From Nemertoderma westbladi (Eukaryota; Xenacoelomorpha; Nemertodermatida; Nemertodermatidae), in NCBI GenBank assembly GCA_032718475.1, contig JAUCBJ010005935.1, positions 62,001-126,000 of the forward strand: 64,000 nucleotides of DNA. The letters are read 5' to 3'. The notes below the pieces were generated by a model. That model did no database searches, was not told the DNA's origin, and saw only the letters and a list, made by a program, of their open reading frames with translations. Shown here one piece after another: positions 26,330-37,200 of this stretch. Position 1 is the first letter of the stretch. Each line of letters starts with the position of its first letter. Both the position numbers and the translations under genes were made by a program.

Positions 26330-26548
26330 AGGCATTAGTTTGTCCGCGTCTGTTAAAGTGAGTAACAGTGTCCGTTTTGTGGTCCCATCAATAAGTGTTG
26401 TCCCTAATGGGGAATTCTCCGGAATAACCCCGGCGAAAGAAGGTGAGCTGAAAACGGTTGGAAATTCGTTCACGCCGTTTATGTTGATCGAGATTTGGGC
26501 TCGACGATAGAAACCTTCTTGGTTGTTTAACGGATTCACCTCTAACGC
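26330..26548 (-). CDS. Cadherin-like gene, exon 8
   Basis: 219 nt (73 codons), phase 0 both ends. Acceptor tatattttag|GCGTTA, donor ATGCCT|GTAAGA. It closes EC3 with ISININGVNEFPTVF and opens EC4 with the textbook PENSPLGTTL, ending TLTDADKLMP, where DAD is the calcium-binding DXD. Confidence 0.93.
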
Positions 26549-26659
26549 CTAAAATATATACAAAAAATAATTTTACAAACAGCTCGGAAATGGTGATGTA
26601 TAGAAATGTAACTTTCCTATTCATTTAATATACTTGGCAGCGTGTATCTTCAGTAACAG

Positions 26660-26930
26660 CGGTGTATCATGCTCGACACTTGAACGGATCCGCCTCCACT
26701 TTGCAGGACATTGCTTTCGCCGTGACGAATAGCCAGTGCATAATCTTGCGCTTTGGCGGCCTCATGAAGTGAATAAGCATGGTGGACAGCCCATGACTTT
26801 CTTGAGACGCATCTTAAAGGACACTGGCCTTGAAGATGCGGATAATCTAGCGAAATTCGTGGGTGCTAGGAAGTTGTGTCGCGTAAGTTTGACGCCAAGC
26901 CGGCAAAACTTACTTCATATATACTGTATG
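26660..26930 (+). pseudogene. Possible LINE reverse-transcriptase C-terminal remnant
   Basis: Inside intron 7, the plus-strand frame reads HGGQPMTFLRRILKDTGLED then ADNLAKFVGARKLCR. This resembles the end of non-LTR retrotransposon ORF2 proteins, where a G-R-P-x-x-T-F motif is followed by an L-x-x-D-T-G-L helix. It is short and isolated, with no other RT motifs. Alternative: chance. Confidence 0.35.
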
Positions 26931-27046
26931 TAATATATATAATGCCGCTGCAATGCAGCATGCCGTCAGTCACACTTAGACATAATTCTAAATAAAATGA
27001 AGGATAATAGAGACTCTGAAACTGAAACAATATAACAATCACCAAC

Positions 27047-27204
27047 CTTTACGTAAAACACCATATTCTGGAATACTTCTCTGTCTATTGACTCTTTCAC
27101 TTCCAACTGAATTCCACGATTTTGTGAGGAATCGGTAGAAATTTCTTTTACGCTAAAATATCTATTGATTTGATCGGCAGTTAATCTGTTATCGTCAGTG
27201 ACCC
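27047..27204 (-). CDS. Cadherin-like gene, exon 7
   Basis: 158 nt, phase 1 to phase 0. Acceptor ttgtcacag|GGGTCA, donor GTAAAG|GTTGGT. It is the second half of EC3: INRYFSVKEISTDSSQNRG, then LEVKESIDREVFQNMVFYVK, where IDRE matches the LDRE calcium motif. Confidence 0.88.
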
Positions 27205-27347
27205 CTGTGACAATAAATAAACGGTGAACGGTAGGAATTGCTATACCGGTATACAAATTATTGATCGGAATATTAACCTGTTACAGCGATTAGTGTAGGC
27301 CTATATAATATGTTAAACATTTATAATAATTTGTTTATGATACTTAC

Positions 27348-27527
27348 CAGGAATTAGGGAGTAACGAATATTAACTTTTGTTTTCAAGTCAATGTCAGGA
27401 TCGACCGCGTAGATAATCCTACCATCCAGATTTCCGTTTACTCCGTTTACGCTGAATGTTTCAATAGTTGTTGGACCAGATCCTTCAGTAATTGTAGCTT
27501 GGTACTTGAAGTAAAGTTCATTGGCGT
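27348..27527 (-). CDS. Cadherin-like gene, exon 6
   Basis: 180 nt, phase 1 at both ends. Acceptor ttgatag|ACGCCA, donor TTCCTG|GTAAGT. It reads ANELYFKYQATITEGSGPTT through NGNLDGRIIYAVDPDIDLKT to IRYSLIP. AVDPDIDLKTKVNIRYSL is the DXD strand of EC3; the N-terminal part, from exon 5, is longer than in a standard EC. Confidence 0.88.
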
Positions 27528-27616
27528 CTATCAAATAAGTATAATTAATTAGCTGCATGAAAAATCAAATCATAACAATTCATAAAAAAAACTACAGTCT
27601 TAATCATTAAAAACTT

Positions 27617-27748
27617 ATTATAACTTTTTGTTGGGCGCTGCTTTTGCAAAGTCGGCAATGACGTCCAGGTGGGATCGAACTGGTGACCTCCCACCTGGGC
27701 GTCATTGCCGACTTTGCAAAAGCTGTGCCCAACAAAAAGTTATAATAA
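27617..27748. repeat. Near-perfect 132-bp hairpin (foldback) in intron 5
   Basis: Left arm 27617-27674 and right arm 27689-27748 pair almost throughout, leaving a loop of about 14 nt. The loop and adjoining arm contain gggatcgaactggtgacc, whose reverse complement resembles a tRNA B box and T loop (agttcgatccc). This may be a foldback copy of a tRNA-derived element. Confidence 0.8.
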
Positions 27749-28407
27749 TATGAAACCACTCATTCACCCAAAAACACCAATAATAAATTAAAAACTAAAT
27801 AAATTAAAATATGTAATATTTGATTGAAAAATTCACAATACCTGTAAGTACGAATTATTACAGCTACGATTTATATTTTATTTCCTTAAATTTCATTAAA
27901 GTCCATAGAAAATTATTAAAATTTTAAAATTATAATAGAAATGACGACAAGTAATGATAATAAAATTGAATGAAATTTTATTGGCATTGTAATAGTATTA
28001 AGTATTTTATTCAGTTAATATATAATATAATACTAATATAAAGAATTCGATTATCACTGTTTTTTTCCACTTTTCTTATAAAATACATATATATAGTTTA
28101 GGTCATGATACAGTACTGACATATATTAGTTATCACTTATCAGTGTAAATATATACACTGTTCATTTTATGTGGTGCCTTCGCGCAGTCTAATCACTTTT
28201 ACCCCTAGCGGTAGACTCTGAAAGTCTTTCAAATATATCACTTTTAGTCCTAGTAATGCCTACAAATTTTAAATTTGTTAGTTTTAGATCCGACAGAGTT
28301 ATTATCCAGTAAAAATCGTAAGGACGACATGACAATAACAAAATGTTGTTGTTGGTGTTGTTCATAGGTGATTGGGCGCAAGATACAAACTGCTAATGTC
28401 TACGAAC
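27749..28407. mobile_element. Intron 5 remainder with MITE fragment D at 28171-28345
   Basis: AT-rich sequence, then gtggtgccttcgcgcag at 28171, followed by internal parts of the same MITE family as copies A and B (ctctgaaagtctttcaaa, cctacaaattttaaatttg, ccgacagagttatta) ending near 28345. The right terminal repeat is missing, so the copy is truncated. Confidence 0.6.
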
Positions 28408-28546
28408 CTGAGCATGATGCTAGTGATGTCAGAGAACCAGTTGTGGCGCAAGGAACAAACTGAGGCCTTTGGTCGTTCTCATCGACTATATTTACCGTCA
28501 ACGTAGCTGTGCTCGTCAAGGAATTGGCACTGATCTTCGGGTTATC
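28408..28546 (-). CDS. Cadherin-like gene, exon 5
   Basis: 139 nt, phase 0 to phase 1. Acceptor tctctacag|GATAAC, donor GCTCAG|GTTCGT. It closes EC2: TATLTVNIVDENDQRPQF contains the linker DENDQRPQF. The tail with Cys residues (VPCATTG and LASCS) enters EC3. The split Asp codon G|AC joins exon 6. Confidence 0.9.
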
Positions 28547-28778
28547 CTGTAGAGAAATATTAGAACCAATAGATTTCATCTGTGTCCATATTTGTTTTAT
28601 ATATATAGACGTTTGTTTCATATATATTACGTATATATATGCGGATATATCAGTATTTATGACAATAAATAATTGCAATTAACGATAACCGTATAAATAG
28701 TATTAATTATTGAACTAGTAATAAGTATACGGTATTTCCGTAAATCAGGTAGTTTAATTAGTTGCCATGGCGGCTTAC

Positions 28779-29102
28779 CTTGGCCTCAATCGTAATCTTA
28801 TACAGCGAAGTTTTCTCATAATCCGGAGAATTGGGTTCGACCAATTTAATCACACCAGTTTCGGAATCAATCGAGAAAAAATTCGGTTCGTCATTTCCGG
28901 CGTTGTCCTTTACCGCGGTAATGGAGTATGTAACCTCATTGTTAGGAGATGTAGCATCATTGTCTGTAGCCTGAACTGTAAAGACCTGCGTGAGGATGGT
29001 GGGGTCGGCGTTCTCCGGTAGATTAGTCTCGTAGGGGGTCCCAATGAATACCGGTTCATTGTCGTTCACATCAAGTAGATGGAACCGGATAATATATTCT
29101 AG
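28779..29102 (-). CDS. Cadherin-like gene, exon 4
   Basis: 324 nt (108 codons), phase 0 both ends. Acceptor ttttttcacag|CTAGAA, donor GCCAAG|GTAAGC. It completes EC1 with the canonical LLDVNDNEPVF and carries nearly all of EC2: NLPENADPTILTQVF, QATDNDATSPNNEVTYSI, FFSIDSETGVIKLVE, YKITIEAK. All calcium-ligand motifs of a classical EC are present. It is the best preserved cadherin repeat in the window. The upstream intron is a minisatellite that stops about 50 bp before this exon. Confidence 0.95.
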
Positions 29103-29548
29103 CTGTGAAAAAATAAAAGGGCAGTAAAATATGTGTTTAAACTTCTGCATTCTTTATTGCTACAGTACCTGCTGGTCTGATTAGAGATTTGAGATATAAT
29201 ACTGCATTGTTGCTACAGTACCTGCTGGTTCGATTCTAGATTGGTGATATAATGCTGCATTGCTGCTACAGTACCGGCTGTGCGATTGGAGATTTGTGTT
29301 ATAAATCTGAATTGTTGCTACCGTACCTGTTGGTCCGATTGGAGATTAGTTATATAATGCTGCATTGTTGCTACCGTACCTGCTGGTCCGATTGGAAATT
29401 AGTGATATAAAGCGGATCAGCAGATATGGTAGCAACAATGTATTGTTGCTACCATATCTGCTGATCCGATTGGAGATTAGTAATATAAGGCTGCATTGTT
29501 GCTACAGTTCCTGCTGGTTCGATTGGAGATTACTGATATAAAGCTACA

Positions 29549-29957
29549 TGTGGAAGCGCTATCGGCGCCCGGTCCCGGATCCACGGCCACGCACTATCCC
29601 GCTCGAGGGGTGAGCTGGAGAAGACTGAAGTGAAACTAGCTGCAGTATACCAGTATATTGTGTATTGAGATACATGAATAACAAATAATGATATGATACA
29701 ATCAGACAATGAAACTAATAACGAACTACCTACAAAACATGACTGACAACCCTACACCGGTAAGTCATCTCAATAACTAAACTGAATGATAACTGCTCAC
29801 TGCGCCCTGCCCCCAGGACTATATCCCTGACAGCTACCGTACAACCAGCTGTTCACACCCTAGGTGCTAACAAGATACTACTATATTATACCTACTTAAC
29901 CTATACAATACATACTAATCAGTCCAATTATACACCATCCCATAATACAATATCACA
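29549..29957 (-). mobile_element. 3' LTR of a Ty3/gypsy-type retroelement
   Basis: On the minus strand a polypurine tract (aagaagggggga) is followed at 29957 by TGTGATATTG, and the sequence runs 409 bp to CGCTTCCACA at 29549, where the minisatellite resumes. TG...CA ends and the polypurine tract fix the LTR limits. The minisatellite unit is broken after aaagctaca. Confidence 0.7.
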
Positions 29958-31267
29958 TCCCCCCTTCTTAAAAAAAACTCGCCCACGAGTTTCTAGAACG
30001 CACAAACTACAAACCCCAAGTCTAATGACTACATCGACAAGTAAAGTCTACCTCAACGGCAGTATAGATACTGTATATGAAGCACGATACCAACAATACA
30101 TTCAACTAGCCTAAGGCCAATAATATCTAAATCGAAATTTCGTGCTGCATGTATCGTAAGCCAGTATGACTAAAGAATAACACGTACAACTCAATGAGTA
30201 ACCAAATAACACTATATCAAGCATATTGCAATCTATAAATCGCACCGTAAGTAACCGACCATAGTACAATCCATAAAATGTGTCACTGCCACAATAAATA
30301 AAGGCTATATAAGTAAATAATTAATACGTGTATCTATCACATGAAAATGTATCCATACAGTATCTATCATAAACATGTATCCATCCATACAGTATCTATC
30401 TATCCGTATCTTATGTAATAATAATACGTAATGACGTAACAAAAATATACAAAAAAATATATATGTTGGAGTTATGTACATAAGGTAAATAATAATACAT
30501 ACAGAATAGAGAATACTCTACAAAATGTACATAACTGAGGCACAAAATATCTCGTGGGCGAATAACGGGTGAGAGCCGAGCAATGGAACGGAATTTAAAA
30601 AAAATCACAATATCTAAATAATTCAGGATAACAATTTTTTTTCCAAACAAAAGTTATTCATTGTTAATAAATGCAATTTATCTATGTAGCCATGGTAACC
30701 AGCAAACAGTCAAGTCACATCGACTACGTCTCTATAATTTGCGTCAACGGTCAACAGTCGCTATCGTCACCGTCGTAGTCGTCCCCACTGTCATTCCCCC
30801 TACCTGTATCATCTCCCGTGGAGTTACTTTCTTCCCTATAGTATGGTTTTAAGTCCTTCACATTTACAATAATAAGTCGAGAACGTGGATTTGGTTTTCC
30901 CGATTTTCCCAACAGTTTAATGGCATAACTTGATTTACCAACCTGATCAACAATAGCATAAGGACCCCTAAACCTGAAGCTCAGCTTCGTATTCTTACCT
31001 TTGGTCGTCCTATCATAGTATAATACAGACTGCCCCTTAGTGTAGGTTCGAATGTTACTGCGTTGGCGCTTCCCCAGCTTACCGTCGTGGTATTGTTTCT
31101 GTTTAACCTGTGTAAGCCTAAGAGCTTCCCTGGCTATCCCATGGGCCCGCTCCAAACGAAACCTTAATTCGTCTGCGAATGTTGCTTCATCTGCTAGCAA
31201 GCTGTACGGCCGGGCTATCTGCGTGTCTACTTGTGTTGTCGCCTGTCGCCCATACATTAAAGAGTGT
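29958..31267 (-). pseudogene. Ty3/gypsy pol fragment: integrase C-terminal region, 5'-truncated
   Basis: The frame 31257-30751 (168 codons from its first Met) begins MYGRQATTQVDTQIARPYSL and contains RAHGIAREALRLTQVKQKQY then HDGKLGKR, YTKGQSVLYYDR, KLSFRFRGPYAIVDQVGKSS and VNVKDLKPYY. This is the region after the integrase core, with the small GPY-type chromatin-facing module (FRGPYAI), typical of Metaviridae. It ends in an Asp-rich tail. About 790 bp without a clear frame separates pol from the 3' LTR. The right end stops abruptly in minisatellite sequence, with no 5' LTR, gag, protease or RT, so the copy is dead. Either the insertion was 5'-truncated or later array turnover removed the rest. 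Confidence 0.75.
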
Positions 31268-34200
31268 TCCTACCTAATCTGCTGGTCCGATTCTAGATTG
31301 GTGATATAATGCTGCATTGTTGCTACAATACCGGCTGGTTCGATTGGAGATTGGTGATATAATGCTGCATTGTTGCTACAGTATCTGCTGGACCGATTCT
31401 AGATTGGTGATATAATGGTGCATTGTTGCTACAGTAACGGCTGGTTCGATTGGAGATTGGTGATATAATGCTGCATTGTTGCTAAAGTATCTGCTGGCCC
31501 GATTGGAAATTAGTAATATAAGGCTGCATTGTTGCTACCGTACGTGCTGGTCCGATTGGAGATTAGTGATCTAAAGCTACATTGTTGCTACGGTATCTGC
31601 TGGTCCGGTTCTAGATTGGTAATATAATGCTGCATTGTTGCTACAGTAACGGCTGGCCCGATTGGAAATTAGTAATATAAGGCTGCATTGTTGCTACCGT
31701 ACGTGCTGGTCCGATTGGAGATTAGTGATATAAAGCTACATTGTTGATACCGTATCTGCTGGTCCGGTTCTAGATTGGTAATATAATGCTGCATTGTTGC
31801 TACAATACCGGCTGGTTCGATTGGAGATTGGTGATATAATGCTGCATTGTTTCTACAGTACCGGCTGGTTCGTTTGGAGATTGGTGATATAATGCTGCAT
31901 TTTTGCTACAGTATCTTATGGTTTGATTGGATATTGGTGATATAATGCTGCATTTTTGCTACAGTATCTTATGGTTCGATTGGATATTGGTGATATAATG
32001 CTGTATTGTTGCTACAGTATCCGCTGGCCCGATTGGAAATTAGTAATATAAGGCTGCATTGTTGCTACCGTACGTGCTGGTCCGATTGGAGATTAGTGAT
32101 ATAAAGCTACATTGTTGATACCGTATCTTCTGGTCCGGTTCTAGATTGGTAATATAATGCTGCATTGTTACTACAATACCCGCTGGTTCGATTGGAGATT
32201 GGTGATATAATGCTGCATTGTTTCTACAGTACCGGCTGGTTTGATTGGAGATTTGTGATATAATGCTGCATTTTTGCTACAGTATCTTATGGTTCGATTG
32301 GATATTGGTGATATAATGCTGCATTTTGCTACAGTATCTTATGGTTCGATTGGATATTGGTGATATAATGCTGTATTGTTGCTACAGTATCTGCTGGCCC
32401 GATTGGAAATTAGTATTATAAGGCTGCATTGTTGCTACCGTACGTGCTGGTCCGATTGGAGATTAGTGATATAAAGCTACATTGTTGATACCGTATCTGC
32501 TGGTCAGGTTCTAGATTGGTAATATAATGCTGCATTGTTGCTACAATACCGGCTGGTTCGATTGGAGATTGGTGATATGATGCTGCATTGTTTCTACAGT
32601 ACCGGCTGGTTCGATTGGAGATTGGTGATATAATGCTGCATTGTTGCTACAGTATCTTCTGGCCCGATTGGAAATTAGTAATATAAGGCTGCATTGTTGC
32701 TATCGTATCTGCTGGTCCGGTTCTAGATTAGTAATATAATGCTGCATTGTTGCTACAGTAACGGCTGGTTCGATTGGAGATTGGTGATATAATGCTGCAT
32801 TGTTGCTACAGTATCTGCTGGCCCGATTGGAAATTAGTAATATAAGGCTGCATTGTTGCTACCGTACGTGCTGGTCCAATTGGAGATTAGTGATATAAAG
32901 CTACATTGTTGCTACCGTATCTGCTGGTCCGGTTCTAGATCGGTAATATAAGGCTGCATTGTTGCTACAGTAACTACTGGATCGATTGGAGATTAGTGAT
33001 ATAAAGCTACATTGTTGATACCGTATCTGCTGGTCCGGTTCTAGATCGGTAATATAATGCTGCATTGTTGCTACAATACCGGCTGGTTCGATTGGAGATT
33101 GGTGATATAATGCTGCATTTTTGCTACAGTATCTTATGGCTCGATTGGATATTGGTGATATAATGCTGCATTGTTTCTACAGTACCGGCTGGTTGGATTG
33201 GAGATTGGTGATATAATGCTGCATTATTTCTACAGTACCGGCTGGTTCGATTGGAGATTGGTGATATAAAGCTGCATTTTTGCTACAGTATCTTATGGTT
33301 CGATTGGATATTGGTGATATAATGCTGCATTTCTACAGTACCGGCTGGTTCGATTGGAGATTGGTGATATAATGCTGCATTGTTGCTACAGTATCTGCTG
33401 GCCCGATTGGAAATTAGTAATATAAGGCTGCATTGTTGCTATCGTATCTGCTGGTCCGGTTCTAGATTGGTAATATAATGCTGCATTGTTGCTACAGTAA
33501 CGGCTGGTTCGATTGGAAATTGGTGATATAATGCTGCATTGTTGCTACAGTATCTGCTGGCCCGATTGGAAATTAGTAATATAAGGCTGCATTGTTGCTA
33601 CCGTACGTGCTGGTCCGATTGGAGATTAGTGATGTAAAGCTACATTGTTGCCACCGTATCTGCTGATCCGATTGGAGATTAGTAATATAAGGCTGCATTG
33701 TTGCTACAGTACCTGTTGGATCGATTGGAGATTAGTGATCTAAAGCTACATTGTTGCTACGGTATCTGCTGGTCCGGTTCTAGATTGGTAATATAAAGCT
33801 ACATTGTTGCTACCGTATCTGCTGGTCCAATTCTAGATTGGTGATATAATGCTGCATTGTTGCTACAGTAACGGCTGGTTCGATTGGAGATTGGTGATAT
33901 AATTCTGCATTGTTGCTACCGTACGTGCTGGTCCGATTGGAGATTAGTGATGTAAAGCTACATTGTTGCCACCGTATCTGCTGATCCGATTGGAGATTAG
34001 TAATATAAGGCTGCATTGTTGCTACAGTACCTGTTGGATCGATTGGAGATTAGTGATCTAAAGCTACATTGTTGCTACGGTATCTGCTGGTCCGGTTCTA
34101 GATTGGTAATATAAAGCTACATTGTTGCTACCGTATCTGCTGGTCCAATTCTAGATTGGTGATATAATGCTGCATTGTTGCTACAGTAACGGCTGGTTCG

Positions 34201-37200
34201 ATTGGAGATTGGTGATATAATTCTGCATTGTTGCTACCGTACGTGCTGGTCCGATTGGAGATTAGTGATGTAAAGCTACATTGTTGCCACCGTATCTGCT
34301 GATCCGATTGGAGATTAGTAATATAAGGCTGCATTGTTGCTACAGTACCTGTTGGATCGATTGGAGATTAGTGATCTAAAGCTACATTGTTGCTACGGTA
34401 TCTGCTGGTCCGGTTCTAGATTGGTAATATAATGCTGCATTGTTGCTACCGTACGTGCTGGTCCGATTGGAGATTAGTGATGTAAAGCTACATTGTTGCC
34501 ACCGTATCTGCTGATCCGATTGGAGATTAGTAATATAAGGCTGCATTGTTGCTACAGTACCTGTTGGATCGATTGGAGATTAGTGATCTAAAGCTACATT
34601 GTTGCTACGGTATCTGCTGGTCCGGTTCTAGATTGGTAATATAAAGCTACATTGTTGCTACCGTATCTGCTGGTCCAATTCTAGATTGGTGATATAATGC
34701 TGCATTGTTGCTACAGTAACGGCTGGTTCGATTGGAGATTGGTGATATAATTCTGCATTGTTGCTACCGTACGTGCTGGTCCGATTGGAGATTAGTGATG
34801 TAAAGCTACATTGTTGCCACCGTATCTGCTGATCCGATTGGAGATTAGTAATATAAGGCTGCATTGTTTCTACAGTACCTGTTGGATCGATTGGAGATTA
34901 GTGATCTAAAGCTACATTGTTGCTACGGTATCTGCTGGTCCGGTTCTAGATTGGTAATATAAAGCTACATTGTTGCTACCGTATCTGCTGGTCCAATTCT
35001 AGATTGGTGATATAATGCTGCATTGTTGCTACAGTAACGGCTGGTTCGATTGGAGATTGGTGATATAATTCTGCATTGTTGCTACAGTATCTGCTGGCCC
35101 GATTGGAAATTAGTAATATAAGGCTGCATTGTTGCTATCGTATCTGCTGATCCGGTTCTAGATCGGTAATATAAGGCTGCATTGTTGCTACAGTACCTGC
35201 TGGATCGATTGGAGATTAGTGATATAAAGCTACATTGTTGACACCGTATCTGCTGGTCCGGTTCTAGATTGGTAATATAATGCTGCATTGTTTCTACAGT
35301 ACCGGCTGGTCCGATTGGAGATTAGTGATATAAAGCTACATTGTTGCTACCGTATCTGCTGGTCCGGTTCTAGATCGGTAATATAATGCTGCATTGTTGC
35401 TACAATACCGGCTGGTTCGATTGGAGATTGGTGATATAATGCTGCGGTTCGATTGGAGATTGGTGATATAATGCTGCATTGTTGCTACAGTATCTGCTGG
35501 CCCGATTGGAAATTAGTAATATAAGGCTGCATTGTTGCTATCGTATCTGCTGGTCCGGTTCTGGATCGGTAATATAATGCTGCATTGTTGCTACAATACC
35601 GGCTGGTTGGATTGGAGATTGGTGATATAATGCTGCATTATTTCTACAGTACCGGCTGGTTCGATTGGAGATTGGTGATATAAAGCTGCATTTTTGCTAC
35701 AGTATCTTATGGTTCGATTGGATATTGGTGATATAATGCTGCATTTCTACAGTACCGGCTGGTTCGATTGGAGATTGGTGATATAATGCTGCATTGTTGC
35801 TACAATACCGGCTGGTTCGATTGGAGATTGGTGATATGATGCTGCATTGTTTCTACAGTACCGGCTGGTTCGATTGGAGATTGGTGATATAATGCTGCAT
35901 TGTTGCTACAGTATCTTCTGTCCCGATTGGAAATTAGTAATATAAGGCTGCATTGTTGCTATCGTATCTGCTGGTCCGGTTCTAGATTAGTAATATAATG
36001 CTGCATTGTTGCTACAGTAACGGCTGGTTCGATTGGAGATTGGTGATATAATGCTGCATTGTTGCTACAGTATCTGCTGGCCCGATTGGAAATTAGTAAT
36101 ATAAGGCTGCATTGTTGCTACCGTACGTGCTGGTCCAATTGGAGATTAGTGATGTAAGGCTGCATTGTTGCTACAGTACCTGCTGGATCGATTGGAGATT
36201 AGTGATATAAAGCTACATTGTTGCTACCGTATCTGCTGGTCCGGTTCTAGATCGGTAATATAAGGCTGCATTGTTGCTACAGTAACTACTGGATCGATTG
36301 GAGATTAGTGATATAAAGCTACATTGTTGATACCGTATCTGCTGGTCCGGTTCTAGATCGGTAATATAATGCTGCATTGTTGCTACAATACCGGCTGGTT
36401 CGATTGGAGATTGGTGATATAATGCTGCATTTTTGCTACAGTATCTTATGGTTCGATTGGATATTGGTGATATAATGCTGCATTGTTTCTACAGTACCGG
36501 CTGGTTGGATTGGAGATTGGTGATATAATGCTGCATTATTTCTACAGTAGCGGCTGGTTCGATTGGAGATTGGTGATATAAAGCTGCATTTTTGCTACAG
36601 TATCTTATGGTTCGATTGGATATTGGTGATATAATGCTGCATTTCTACAGTACCGGCTGGTTCGATTGGAGATTGGTGATATAATGCTGCATTGTTGCTA
36701 CAGTATCTGCTGGCCCGATTGGAAATTAGTAATATAAGGCTGCATTGTTGCTATCGTATCTGCTGGTCCGGTTCTAGATTGGTAATATAATGCTGCATTG
36801 TTGCTACAGTAACGGCTGGTTCGATTGGAAATTGGTGATATAATGCTGCATTGTTGCTACAGTATCTGCTGGCCCGATTGGAAATTAGTAATATAAGGCT
36901 GCATTGTTGCTACCGTACGTGCTGGTCCGATTGGAGATTAGTGATGTAAAGCTACATTGTTGCCACCGTATCTGCTGATCCGATTGGAGATTAGTAATAT
37001 AAGGCTGCATTGTTGCTACAGTACCTGTTGGATCGATTGGAGATTAGTGATGTAAAGCTACATTGTTGCTACAGTATCTGCTGGCCCGATTGGAAATTAG
37101 TAATATAAGGCTGCATTGTTGCTACCGTACGTGCTGGTCCGATTGGAGATTAGTGATGTAAAGCTACATTGTTGCCACCGTATCTGCTGATCCGATTGGA

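Noticed and set aside
27660-27700. tRNA gene
   Set aside because: Only a B-box-like stretch in a hairpin loop; no acceptor stem, D arm or anticodon arm.
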